A stretch of 64,000 nucleotides of DNA from Aquimonas sp. (GTDB lineage: Bacteria; Pseudomonadota; Gammaproteobacteria; Xanthomonadales; Xanthomonadaceae), in contig JAKOMQ010000002.1 of the NCBI GenBank assembly GCA_022241605.1, forward strand, positions 120,467 through 184,466. Reading direction: 5' to 3'. This document shows, one piece after another, positions 55,341 through 63,812 of the stretch. A program made the translations under genes and the position numbers. Numbering within the stretch: position 1 is the stretch's first letter; each line of letters begins with the position of its first letter. Under the pieces are notes generated by a model. It was not told the DNA's origin. It was given only the letters and a program-made list of their open reading frames with translations, and made no database searches.

Positions 55341-58187
55341 ATGACTTCCCTATTTGTCCCTGGACAGCGTTGGCTGTCGAACGCCGAGCCCGAGCTCGGC
55401 CTGGGCACGGTGATGCGCCTTCTTGGCCGCAGCGTGCAGATCGTTTTCACCGGCAGCGGCGTTGTCCGTCAATACGCGATGGACACCGCGCCGCTGTCGC
55501 GCGCCGAGTTCCGCGTGGGCGATCGCCTGCGCGCGGAGGGCGTCGAATACACGGTCGAAAGCGTCGATACCGCCGATGGCCTCTACGTCTACGGCGTGGG
55601 CGACCGCCAGATCCACGAAGGCCTGCTGGACCCAGAGCAGCCGGTATCGCAGGCGGATGCACGCCTGCTGTCGGGCCGGGTCGACCGCAGCCCGGCCTTT
55701 GAACTGCGCCGCGAGGCGCTGCGCCGCCGCGCCGATGCGCGCCGCCACCCCGGCTGGGGCGTGCTGGGCGCCCGCGTCGACCTGATCCCCCATCAGCTCA
55801 AGGTGGCCGAGCTGGCCGCCGAGCGGCGCAGCCCGCGCCTGCTGCTGGCGGATGAGGTCGGCCTCGGCAAGACCATCGAAGCCGGCATGATCATCGCCCA
55901 GCAGCTCGCCACCGGCCGCGCCTCGCGGGTGCTGGTGCTGACCCCGGAGAGCCTGGTCCACCAGTGGTTCGTCGAGCTGCTGCGCCGCTTCAACCTGCGC
56001 TTCGCGCTGTACGACGAAGAGCGCTGCGAGGCCATCACCGAGGTCGACACCACCTGCAACCCGTTCGAGGACGAGCAGTGCGTGATCGCCGCGGTCGGCT
56101 GGCTTGCAAACTCCAAGAAGCGCGCCAAGCAGCTGCTGGAAGCCGGCTGGGACCTGCTGGTGGTCGATGAGGCCCACCATCTGGCCTGGGGCCCGGACGC
56201 GCCCAGCCGCGAATACAGCCTGGTCGAGGGCCTGGCCCAGGCCAGCGCCGGCGTGATCCTGCTCACCGCAACGCCCGAGCAGCTCGGCCGCAGCGGCCAC
56301 TTCGCCCGCCTGCGCCTGCTGGACCCGGCGCGCTATGCCGATCTGGACGCCTTCATGGCCGAGTCCGACCGCCATCTCGCGCTGTCGCAGGTCACCGAGG
56401 CGCTGCTGGAAGCGCGCGCGCCCGATACCGACGGACTAACGCTGCTGCAGGAGCTCTTCCACGACGAGCCGCAGACGCTGGCCGCCGCCCTGCCCAAGAT
56501 CGAGGCCGGTGACGAGTCTGCCGCCTGGAAGCTGGTCGAAGCCCTGATCGACCGCCACGGCACCGGCCGGGTGATGATCCGCAACCGCCGCGCGGCCGTT
56601 GGCGGCTTCCCCGAGCGCGTCCCGCACATCGAGCGCCTGGCCAACCCCGGCGAAGACCCCGCCCTGCCCGGCCGCCTGCGCGCCGAAGCGCTGGCGGACG
56701 TCGGCGCGCAGGGCCATCAGGAGCCCGAACACGACTACACCCGCGACCCACGCTTCGAGTGGCTGCTGGGCCGGCTGGAGGCCATCGCCCCGGCCAAGGC
56801 CCTGCTGCTGTGCCGCTCGCGCTCCAAGGTGCAGGCGCTGGACGAAGCCCTGCGGCTGCGCGCCGGCCTGCCGGTGGCGCGCTTCCACGAGGACATGAAC
56901 CTGCTGCAGCGCGATCGCGCGGCGGCCTACTTCGCGGATCCAGAAGGCGCACGCCTGCTGATCGCCTCGGAAGTCGGCGCCGAAGGCCGCAACTTCCAGT
57001 TCGCCCAGCACCTGATCCTGTGGGATCTGCCGCTGGACCCGGACATGCTGGAGCAGCGCATCGGCCGGCTCGACCGCATCGGCCAGCAGGGCGCCGTGCA
57101 GATCCACGCCTGCGCAGTCGAAGGCAGCCCGCAGGACCTGCTGCTGCGCTGGTACGAGCAGGGCCTGGATGCCTTCCGCGGCGTCTGTGCCGACGGCCGC
57201 GAGTTGCTGCGCCGCTTCGGCCCGCGCCTGCTCAATCAGTTCGAGCAGCCCGCCGACAACAGCGTCGAGGCGCTGATCGAAGAAACCCGCAGCGTGCACG
57301 CCGAGCTGTCCGACAAGGTGCACCGCGGCCGCGACCGCCTGCTGGAACTGTCCAGCCAGCGCGCCGCCGGCGGCGGCCGCCTGCTGCAGGCGCTGAAGCT
57401 CGACGACGTCGCCGCCGGCATCGAGGACTACCCGCTGCGCCTGCTGGAGCAGTTCGGCATCCACAACGAGCCGCAGGGCCACGAGATCGTTCTGCTGGAT
57501 CCCGAGTACGTCACCCTGGACGCCTTCGAGGAACTCAAGGACGGCGCCCGCCAGGTCACCTTCTCGCGCGCCCGCGCGCTGGCCCGCGACGACCTGCTCT
57601 ACCTGCGCGCCGACCACCCCATGCTGCTCAACGCCGAGGAGATGCTGCTGTCCTCGGAGACCGGCAACGCCGCCGCCCTGGTCGACGACAGCCTGCCGCA
57701 GCGCAGCCTGCTGCTGGAGGCGCTGTACGTGCTGGAGTGCGTGGCCGAACCGGGCCTGCACGTGGACCGCTTTCTGCCGCCGCTGCCGCTCACGGTGGTG
57801 GTGGATTCGCGCCTGCAGCCGCGCCCGGACTACGTGCCCGGCGCCCGCGCCCAGCGCGGCGGCGGCGACCGCCCGGTGGACCTGTCACGCCAGCGCAAAC
57901 TGCTCACCGCCCTGCTGCCGCCGATGCTGGAGTCCTGCAGCAAGCAGGCCCAGGCGCTGTCGGCCGAACGCATCGAGCTGGCGCTGGGCCAGGCCGAGGA
58001 GCTGCTGGGCGGCGAGCTGGAGCGCCTGCGCCGGCTGGCCCGCATCAACCCGGCCGTGCGCCCCGAGGAAGTGGAAGCGCTGGAGCGCGAACACACCGAC
58101 CTGCTGACCGTGCTGCCGCAGGCCCGCCCGCGGCTGGACGCGCTGCGGCTGGTGCTGAGCCCGGACGTGGCCTCGCTGCGGGGCTGA
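55341..58187 (+). CDS. rapA: RNA polymerase-associated helicase-like ATPase RapA
   Basis: 948 aa (E. coli 968). Swi2/Snf2-type translocase that recycles stalled RNA polymerase. N-terminal Tudor-like domains start FVPGQRWLSNAEPELGLGTV. Then come the ATPase motifs: DEVGLGKTIEAGMI with Walker Lys177, LVVDEAHHL, LLTATPEQLG, and in the second RecA lobe LLIASEVGAEGRNFQFAQHLILWDLP and RIGRLDRIGQ. The large C-terminal region matches RapA rather than other Snf2 proteins. ATG 55341 lies just after the intergenic gap; the longer frame from 55275 is not homologous. Confidence 0.96.
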   Translation: MTSLFVPGQRWLSNAEPELGLGTVMRLLGRSVQIVFTGSGVVRQYAMDTAPLSRAEFRVGDRLRAEGVEYTVESVDTADGLYVYGVGDRQIHEGLLDPEQPVSQADARLLSGRVDRSPAFELRREALRRRADARRHPGWGVLGARVDLIPHQLKVAELAAERRSPRLLLADEVGLGKTIEAGMIIAQQLATGRASRVLVLTPESLVHQWFVELLRRFNLRFALYDEERCEAITEVDTTCNPFEDEQCVIAAVGWLANSKKRAKQLLEAGWDLLVVDEAHHLAWGPDAPSREYSLVEGLAQASAGVILLTATPEQLGRSGHFARLRLLDPARYADLDAFMAESDRHLALSQVTEALLEARAPDTDGLTLLQELFHDEPQTLAAALPKIEAGDESAAWKLVEALIDRHGTGRVMIRNRRAAVGGFPERVPHIERLANPGEDPALPGRLRAEALADVGAQGHQEPEHDYTRDPRFEWLLGRLEAIAPAKALLLCRSRSKVQALDEALRLRAGLPVARFHEDMNLLQRDRAAAYFADPEGARLLIASEVGAEGRNFQFAQHLILWDLPLDPDMLEQRIGRLDRIGQQGAVQIHACAVEGSPQDLLLRWYEQGLDAFRGVCADGRELLRRFGPRLLNQFEQPADNSVEALIEETRSVHAELSDKVHRGRDRLLELSSQRAAGGGRLLQALKLDDVAAGIEDYPLRLLEQFGIHNEPQGHEIVLLDPEYVTLDAFEELKDGARQVTFSRARALARDDLLYLRADHPMLLNAEEMLLSSETGNAAALVDDSLPQRSLLLEALYVLECVAEPGLHVDRFLPPLPLTVVVDSRLQPRPDYVPGARAQRGGGDRPVDLSRQRKLLTALLPPMLESCSKQAQALSAERIELALGQAEELLGGELERLRRLARINPAVRPEEVEALEREHTDLLTVLPQARPRLDALRLVLSPDVASLRG

Positions 58188-58329
58188 GGGCTGGGGGCGC
58201 GCGACGGCGCCCCGCCCAATGCGGCCAATGCGCCTGATGCGAGCGCTGCGGCCGCTGCTGCACTCGCTGCGCGGCTGAGGGGGAGGGGCGTGTGACAGCG
58301 CCGCCTACTGCGCGCACTGAGCCCGCTGC

Positions 58330-58386
58330 TGCACGCAACGCAACGCAACGCAGCGGCTGCCGGGTGCCGGGTGCCGGGTGCCGGGT
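58330..58386 (+). repeat. Short tandem repeats in the rapA-DUF2189 gap
   Basis: A CAACG-type 5-mer is repeated (about 58335-58350), followed by four copies of the 7-mer GCCGGGT (58359-58386). Upstream (58170-58320) an imperfect duplication of CTGCGCGGCTGAGGG-like sequence reproduces the rapA 3' end. The remaining 473-bp gap holds no gene I can support. Confidence 0.6.
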
Positions 58387-58661
58387 CCAGCCAAGCGCGA
58401 GGCAAGCTCCGATGGGCCACAACCCCTGCGGCCCTGATTGCACGCAGCGTGGCGCCAGCGCACCCGGCTGCAGTGATTCGCACTTGAGCGAGCGTATCTG
58501 CGGAGTCCTCAGCAAGGCTGTCAGCGCTCCTCCTCCTCGCCATCGCGCTGCCATGACTCGTCGTCGCGCCTTGCCGGCCACACCAATCCGCTCGCAGCTA
58601 CTGTCCGGCAAGCGCGAATCACTACACTAGCCGGCGTCCCTCCTCGCCGCAGGTGCGCGCC

Positions 58662-59441
58662 ATGTCCGACCCCGTCAGCGGCCCCGCACCGGAAGACCAG
58701 CGCCCCTTCGCGGTGCCCTGCGCGCAGCTGGGATTCGATGCGCCGCTGCGCTGGCTCCGGCTGGGCTGGCGTGATCTGCGGGCGGCGCCGGGGCTCAGCC
58801 TGCTGTTCGGGCTGGTCATCATGGCCGTCAGCATCGCGGTGGCGGCGCTGGCCTGGAGCCTCGGCCGCTTCGCCCTGCTGGCCACCCTGCTCTCCGGCTT
58901 CGTCTTCATCGCCCCGCTGCTGGCGGTCGGGCTGTACTGCGTGAGCCGCGCACTGGAGCGCGGCCAGCAGCCGCAGCTTTCCGACTCGTTCGTGCTGGCG
59001 CGCCGGGTGATGGGCCAGGCGGGGGTGTTCGCACTGGCCCAGCTGGTGATCCTGCTGGTGTGGTCGCGCGCCGGCATGATGGTCAACGCGTTCGTCCCCC
59101 TGCAGGAGGGCGACCTCGCCGGACTGCTGGAATTCCTGGCCATCGGCTCGGCGGTGGGCTCGCTCTTCGCGGCGCTGACCTTCGCCAGCGCGGCGTTTTC
59201 GCTGCCGATGATCGCCGACCGCGATGTCGACATGGTCACCGCCTGCGTGTCCAGCATCAATGCGGTAGCCCGCAACAAGGCAGTGATGCTGCTGTGGGCC
59301 CTGCTGATCTGCCTGCTGACGGCAATCGGATTCGCCACGGCCTTCCTCGGGCTCGCCATCGCCATGCCCTGGCTGGCCTACGCCGCCTGGCACGGCTACC
59401 GCGAAACCCTGGACGCCAGCAGCTGGCCCGAACTGCCCTGA
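58662..59441 (+). CDS. DUF2189 membrane protein
   Basis: 259 aa with six membrane helices. DUF2189 features: N-terminal LRWLRLGWRDLRAAPGLSLLFGLVIMA, LSGFVFIAPLLAVGLYCVSRALERGQ, and the C-terminal LGLAIAMPWLAYAAWHGYRETLDA. Function is unknown; the family sits in the inner membrane of alpha-, beta- and gammaproteobacteria. The start is ATG 58662 (or GTG 58653). The last third is duplicated as a fragment 1.6 kb downstream. Confidence 0.85.
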   Translation: MSDPVSGPAPEDQRPFAVPCAQLGFDAPLRWLRLGWRDLRAAPGLSLLFGLVIMAVSIAVAALAWSLGRFALLATLLSGFVFIAPLLAVGLYCVSRALERGQQPQLSDSFVLARRVMGQAGVFALAQLVILLVWSRAGMMVNAFVPLQEGDLAGLLEFLAIGSAVGSLFAALTFASAAFSLPMIADRDVDMVTACVSSINAVARNKAVMLLWALLICLLTAIGFATAFLGLAIAMPWLAYAAWHGYRETLDASSWPELP

Positions 59442-59494
59442 TCTGAGCCCGCAGCAGCAGCAAGACGCAAACCAGCACTAGCCATCTCACCCGT

Positions 59495-59735
59495 GTGGGA
59501 GCCTGCTTGCAGGCGACAGGCCACTGCCACAGCACAGGCCTGTCGCGAGCAAGCTCGCTCCCACAACAGCCGGCAGCATCCATCTCACTGCCACAGCTGC
59601 CGGCAGCACCGATCTCAGTGCCGCAGTTGCCGGCAGCCGCCAGCCCAATCCCCACCCCTGTGGGAGCCTGCTTGCAGGCGACAGGCCAGTGCCTCTGCCA
59701 CAGCACAGGCCTGTCGCGAGCAAGCTCGCTCCCAC
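59495..59735. repeat. Two REP pairs (BIME-like) after DUF2189
   Basis: Forward REPs at 59495-59517 and 59660-59682 and inverted REPs at 59542-59564 and 59713-59735, the same family as around the RAYT. In each pair CGACAGGCC and GGCCTGTCG also mirror each other, so the whole pair can fold into one long interrupted hairpin. CAACAGCCGGCAGCA-type direct repeats follow each pair. The region lies just after a stop codon, as REPs usually do. Confidence 0.88.
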
Positions 59736-59898
59736 AACAGCCGGCAGCAGCCATTTCAGCGCCGCAGTTGCCGGCAGTCGGCGGCCCTCGCGCCATGGGT
59801 GCACCTGCCCGCACCGCCGATCGGAGAGTGGACGCACCTTGGCGCCAGATTGCCGGGATACCTCGCAGCACCGCACGCCGATACCAAAGTGGTCCCGG

Positions 59899-60213
59899 CT
59901 ACCCCTCCGCCTCAGCCAAGGGCAAGAGCACGGTAACGGGCAGCAGGACCATGCTCCCAAAGGCCCCACCCAACACGAAGATGCCCAGGAAGCTCACGGG
60001 ATCCAGTTCGCCGAGCGGCCAAACGGCGAGCGCGCCCCCGAAGAAGAAGAGGAACCCCGCAGCAGTCGAGGTGATCGCCTTGATCAAGCGCGAATAGGTC
60101 ACGCGGCGTCCGCAACGGGCGCAGCGGATGAATCGCCCGTTCCAGAGCATCCCGGTCCGGGAGCGAATCGGAATCTCGCCGCCGCAGCGGGGACAGCGGC
60201 CCATGGCAGTCAT
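59899..60213 (-). CDS. Small zinc-ribbon membrane protein
   Basis: 104 aa. An N-terminal zinc ribbon with two CxxC pairs (GRCPRCGGEIP and IRCARCGRR) is followed by two membrane helices (ITSTAAGFLFFFGGALAVWP; FLGIFVLGGAFGSMVLLPVTVLLPL). This frame has clear coding character. It probably follows the upstream membrane gene in one transcript. The function is unknown. Confidence 0.7.
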   Translation of the reverse strand: MTAMGRCPRCGGEIPIRSRTGMLWNGRFIRCARCGRRVTYSRLIKAITSTAAGFLFFFGGALAVWPLGELDPVSFLGIFVLGGAFGSMVLLPVTVLLPLAEAEG

Positions 60214-60619
60214 GCCCCCAATCTCTCCCGAAGAAATCGCTGTAGGCCTTGCGCGTGCCGATCACGGAGCCATAGACGATGACGCCAGCGAACAGCAGAA
60301 AATTCAGCTGGGACAGGATTTGCTGCGCACGCAGCCTCGATTCCGCGAGGGTCGTGAAATCGATCACCGCGAACAGCAAAAACAGCCCGAGGCCGAGTTT
60401 GAAGGCATTGGTCCCCCCGATCTCGTCCCACCCCCATAGCCGAAAGCATTGACGGGCAACGATCACCACACTGATCAAGGCGCAGAGCACCGGCAAGGCT
60501 CCGATCGTCTCGCCCTCCGGCACAGGCAGGGGCCGCATCGCCCAGAGCAGGGCGCACGGGAGCCAGACCAGCAGCAGCGCGGCGTCGAGTAGTGAGAAGA
60601 CATGTAGGCGATTAGGCAT
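59912..60619 (-). CDS. Membrane protein, probably frameshifted near 60215-60219
   Basis: From ATG 60619 the first 135 residues form a believable four-helix membrane protein (MPNRLHVFSLLDAALLLVWL...NFLLFAGVIVYGSVIGTRKAYSDFFGRDWG). After 60214 the frame runs on to 59912 over the zinc-ribbon gene in a different frame with implausible Arg-rich sequence. One extra base in the five-base run at 60215-60219 would give an immediate TGA overlapping the next ATG (ATGA). A real frameshift or a sequencing error is likely. The function is unknown. Confidence 0.5.
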   Translation of the reverse strand: MPNRLHVFSLLDAALLLVWLPCALLWAMRPLPVPEGETIGALPVLCALISVVIVARQCFRLWGWDEIGGTNAFKLGLGLFLLFAVIDFTTLAESRLRAQQILSQLNFLLFAGVIVYGSVIGTRKAYSDFFGRDWGHDCHGPLSPLRRRDSDSLPDRDALERAIHPLRPLRTPRDLFALDQGDHLDCCGVPLLLRGRARRLAARRTGSRELPGHLRVGWGLWEHGPAARYRALALG

Positions 60620-60810
60620 TCGTTTTCCTGCGGTCCGTGATGGCGCCTGCTTGCGCGCGCCGGGCGGTGGACGATTCTGCTCCAAAGCGTCCCCGGTGCA
60701 GAACCGGCTCGCTTTGTGACCCTCGCGACGGCTCCACGAAGAGCGCACCCGCGAACCGGATCCAGCGGCACCGGAATGCCGAACGCCTGCGCACCACAAC
60801 GCTGATCTTG

Positions 60811-60838
60811 GGGTGTGTCTTGGCGCACTGCCTCGCGG
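60811..60838. mobile_element. Diverged single end of the 14.15-kb inverted-repeat element
   Basis: GGGTGTGTCTTGGCGCACTG followed by CCTCGCGG resembles the end of the 14153-14352 element (GGGTGTGCCTTGGCGCACCG followed by TCGCGG). No second end was found nearby, so this is a remnant at best. It lies 50 bases before the duplicated DUF2189 fragment. Confidence 0.4.
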
Positions 60839-60888
60839 TGCACCCTGGCGCCCGCAGTGCCGGGAAACGTCGCACCCAAGCGCAGTGA

Positions 60889-61043
60889 TGCTGCCGTGGG
60901 CCCTGCTTATCTGCCTGCTGACGGCAATCGGATTCGCCACGGCCTTCCTCGGGCTCGCCATCGCCATGCCCTGGCTGGCCTACGCCGCCGGGCACGGCTA
61001 CCGCGAAACCCTGGACGCCAGCAGCTGGCCCGAACTGCCCTGA
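60889..61043 (+). pseudogene. Truncated duplicate of the DUF2189 gene (3' end only)
   Basis: About 155 bases match 59280-59441 almost base for base and encode VMLPWALLICLLTAIGFATA to the same final residues DASSWPELP. Similarity continues about 40 bases past the stop, into CAGCA-rich sequence. Differences include CTG to CCG and a Trp-to-Gly change. The 5' two-thirds of the gene are absent, so this is a non-functional fragment. Confidence 0.85.
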
Positions 61044-61106
61044 AACCTGCGCTCGCAGCAACAGCAAGGCTCAAACCAGCACCAACACCCCCAAAGCCCG
61101 CTCACC

Positions 61107-61373
61107 GCTGTGCCCGAGGCCAAACTCGACGTGGCTCAATCTGGATGGATTGTTCCAGCAGGTCGTAGCCGTAGCTGAATTCGCCGTCTTGAGTCGCGCG
61201 CGGTGATGCGGCGGTAGGTGATCGTCTCGCCGGTCTTTTCGCCCTTGTCGCTGTGGCTGTAGGCGGCGGCGGTGCTGAAGACCTGGGCGCTGCCCAGGTC
61301 GGTGCGCTGGGTGTAGGCCTCCAGCAGGCCGCGCGGGTCATGGCCGAGCTCAAAGACTGCGTACTCCGGCCGT
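61107..61373 (-). pseudogene. Possible protein-coding remnant after the PIN gene
   Basis: Without a start codon, the reverse strand reads AERPEYAVFELGHDPRGLLE, then AYTQRTDLGSAQVFSTAAAY and SHSDKGEKTGETITYRRITAR, and after a one-base shift GEFSYGYDLLEQSIQIE. The Tyr/Asp-rich, strand-like composition is vaguely like RHS/YD-repeat proteins, but I cannot confirm the family. Probably the eroded end of a larger gene. Nothing else was seen in 61044-61373. Confidence 0.35.
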
Positions 61374-61799
61374 TCAGCCCAACACCCGCATGCCCCGCAC
61401 CCGGGAGAAATCGCGATCGTGCGTCACCAGCGCTTCGGCATTGATCGACAGTGCGCTGGCCAGCTGGATGGCGTCGGGCAACTTCAGGCCGTACTGCGCA
61501 CGGAGCCGCGCGGCGCTTTCTGCGATGTCGCCGCTCAGTTCCACCACCCGCCAACTCTCCAGAACCGCGCGATAGCGTTTGGCCAGCGCTTCTTCACCCG
61601 CCTTCAGAGGCCCCGCCAGCACTTCGGCCAGCGTCACCGTGGTCACCGCCAGACTCAGCTCGCCTGCGGCATGCCGCTGGAAGAGGGGTGCAAAACGCGC
61701 GGCGTAGCGCTCGTGGGCTTCCAGCGTGTAGATGATCGGCGCCGCATCCACCAGCAGCAGTGAGCCTGCAGGCAGGCTGGCCGCGTTCAGCGCTTCCAT
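61374..61799 (-). CDS. vapC: PIN-domain toxin (VapC-type)
   Basis: 141-aa PIN ribonuclease. The acidic catalytic residues are in place: Asp18 (LLVDAAPIIY), Glu59 (VTLAEVLAGP), Asp109 (LKLPDAIQLASAL) and Asp128/130 (VTHDRDF). Such toxins cut tRNA or rRNA. It overlaps the upstream antitoxin gene by 13 bases, in antitoxin-first order. The full set of residues suggests an active toxin. Confidence 0.9.
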   Translation of the reverse strand: MEALNAASLPAGSLLLVDAAPIIYTLEAHERYAARFAPLFQRHAAGELSLAVTTVTLAEVLAGPLKAGEEALAKRYRAVLESWRVVELSGDIAESAARLRAQYGLKLPDAIQLASALSINAEALVTHDRDFSRVRGMRVLG

Positions 61800-62047
61800 T
61801 CGTCGCGCAGTTCGGCCATGGCGGCACTGCTGTCCTCACCCCAAAGGCCGCGGCCGCTGCCGGCCAAGTTCATCAGTGGAGCCTGTCGGGCGGGCGCAAC
61901 GGCGGACGCCGGCACCACGGCGGCGATCTCGCGACCATGCCGGGTGATCACCGTGGTCTGCCCCGCCGCTGCGGCCGCCAGGATGGCAGGCAGCTGCTGT
62001 CGGGCCTCTTCGGCGCCTTTGGATGGAAGTGTGTCGGCTGCGCTCAT
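61787..62047 (-). CDS. Phd/YefM-like antitoxin of the PIN toxin
   Basis: 86 aa. The N-terminal Phd/YefM fold is AEEARQQLPAILAAAAAGQTTVITRHGREIAAVVPAS, which binds DNA and autoregulates in homologues. The C-terminal tail (LWGEDSSAAMAELRDEWKR) would wrap and block the PIN active site. Below the start, GTACAGTCCGTACAG at 62058-62072 contains short repeats that may be the operator. Confidence 0.85.
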   Translation of the reverse strand: MSAADTLPSKGAEEARQQLPAILAAAAAGQTTVITRHGREIAAVVPASAVAPARQAPLMNLAGSGRGLWGEDSSAAMAELRDEWKR

Positions 62048-62175
62048 GACGAAACCGTACAGTCCGTACAGAATGGGGTCAAGGGCGATGTTGAGTCCTG
62101 GGCGGGGCGCGACACCTCAACACGATCAGCTGCGGATCCCGGCAACACGGCGGCCGCGCGACGAGCAACCGGGGT

Positions 62176-63024
62176 TCATGCCTCTCCAGCCCGCCGGGCC
62201 TTGCGCACCACCTTCGCCACCGAGCTGAAATGCAGGCCGAAGTGGTCGCCGATCTGCTGGTAGCTGTAGGCGCCAGTCGCGTAGGCGGCGACGACGGCGG
62301 CATTACGATCCGGGTGAGCACGCTGGATCACATCGAGGCCGGGCGCCGGCGGTCGGCGCTGCGCACGCGGGATCGAGACGCTTTCGGAGACGGTGCCGGC
62401 CTTCAGGCTGCGGGCAACAAAGTCGTCGTCGCCCAGGAACACCTGGGAACTGAGGTGCTTCCAGATGGAATCACAGCCGATGCCAGCAGCGACGAAGGCG
62501 ATGTAGCGGCGCACCGCCTCGGCGCGTCTTGAATCGAAGGCCGCCAGCAGACCGTCGGTGGCCAGCCAGGCCGGCGCCTCTTCCGCGCCGATCATCGCCC
62601 GATAGCTGCTCCAGGCCCAGGCGCCGGGCTCGGCGACCAGATTTGCCCGCACCGGGTTCAGCACCACGTAGCGCGCCAGCTCCAGCAGATAGCTGTCCCG
62701 ATCGACCAGGATCGCCTTGTAGCGCCCCTGGAACAGATGCCCTACCCGACCGTGGCGGCGATTGCTGTCCTGGGTGTAGACCCCATTCAACTGGCGCATG
62801 CCCTTCGACAGATTGCCGTCGGGCGTCTCGATCACCAGGTGGTAGTGGTTGCCCATCAGACACCAGGCATGGCACACCCAGTTGAACTGCCCCGCCACCT
62901 GCCCCAGCAGCTCGACAAACCGCCGCCGATCCTCGTCATCCTCGTAGATCGCCTCCCGCCGATCCCCGCGCGAAGTCACGTGGTAGAGCGCACCGGCGAA
63001 CTCTAGGCGGAGGGGGCGGGACAT
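62176..63024 (-). CDS. Y1-type (IS200/RAYT-like) transposase, intact copy
   Basis: 282 aa. HUH motif His60-x-His62 in LMGNHYHLVIETP, nucleophile Tyr119 in ARYVVLNPVRANLV, N-terminal SRPLRLEFAGALYHVTSRGD. The C-terminal extension (residues about 200-282) contains a helix-turn-helix-like AAYATGAYSYQQIGDHFGLHFSSVAKVVRKARR. It belongs to a different RAYT/Y1 subgroup from the 51-kb gene. Flanking GGGGTCA (62075-62081) and TGACCCC (63066-63072) may mark the element ends. A truncated duplicate lies immediately upstream. Confidence 0.88.
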   Translation of the reverse strand: MSRPLRLEFAGALYHVTSRGDRREAIYEDDEDRRRFVELLGQVAGQFNWVCHAWCLMGNHYHLVIETPDGNLSKGMRQLNGVYTQDSNRRHGRVGHLFQGRYKAILVDRDSYLLELARYVVLNPVRANLVAEPGAWAWSSYRAMIGAEEAPAWLATDGLLAAFDSRRAEAVRRYIAFVAAGIGCDSIWKHLSSQVFLGDDDFVARSLKAGTVSESVSIPRAQRRPPAPGLDVIQRAHPDRNAAVVAAYATGAYSYQQIGDHFGLHFSSVAKVVRKARRAGEA

Positions 63025-63069
63025 GGTGGCGAGTCTGCGCTGGGTGGAGGCCTAAAGTATAGACCTGAC
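63025..63069. repeat. Upstream sequence shared by both transposase copies
   Basis: GGTGGCGAGTCTGCGCTGGG ... TAAAGTATAGACCTGA recurs at 63680-63724 with three or four differences, 655 bases away, the same offset as the two coding starts. It contains CTAAAGTATAGACCT, a candidate shared promoter or element end. Confidence 0.75.
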
Positions 63070-63076
63070 CCCTTGG

Positions 63077-63679
63077 GCACTCGTCGCCGAGAAACACCTG
63101 CGAACTGAGGTTCTTCCAGATGGAATCACAGCCGATGCCAGCAGCGACGAAGGCGATATAGCGGCGCACGGCCTCGGAGCGTCTTGAATCGAAGGCCGCC
63201 AGCAGACCGTCGGTGGCCAGCCACGGCGGTGCCTCTTCCGCGCCGATCATCGCCCGGTAGCTGCTCCAGGCCCAGGCGCCGGGTTCGGTGACCAGATTCG
63301 CCCGCACCGGGTTCAGCACCACATAGCGCGACAGCTCCAGCAGATAGCTGTCCCGATCGACCAAAATCGCCTTGTAGCGCCCCTGGAACAGATGCCCTAC
63401 CCGGCCGTGGCGGCGATTGCTGTCCTGGGTGTAGACCCCATTCAACTGGCGCATGCCCTTCGACAGATTGCCGTCGGGCGTCTCGATCAGCAGGTGGTAG
63501 TGGTTGCCCATCAGACACCAGGCATGGCACACCCAGTTGAACTGCCCCGCCACCTGCCCCAGCAGCTCAACAAACCGCCGCCGATCCTCGTCATCCTCGT
63601 AGATCGCCTCCCGCCGATCTCCACGCGAAGTCACGTGGTAGAGCGCACCAGCGAATTCGAGTCGGAGGGGGCGGGACAT
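63077..63679 (-). pseudogene. Truncated second copy of the Y1 transposase
   Basis: The first 200 residues are nearly identical to the 62.2-63.0 kb gene (SRPLRLEFAGALYHVTSRGD through SSQVFLGDE), including the HUH motif and the Tyr. The C-terminal 80 residues with the helix-turn-helix are missing: the frame crosses a junction near 63077 into the upstream region of the intact copy and ends at 62936. Substitutions (V to L in NHYHLL, K to N in IWKNLSS) show both copies have diverged slightly. The catalytic core is complete, so residual activity cannot be excluded. Confidence 0.8.
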
Positions 63680-63812
63680 GGTGGCGAGTCTGCGCTGGGC
63701 GGAGGTCTAAAGTATAGACCTGAAGACTCTCCGCGCCGCCCCCGACTGCTGACAGGACAGTCCAAGGTGCGGAACCTAGCTGGCTCATGTCCAGCAGCAG
63801 TAGGAGGCGGCG

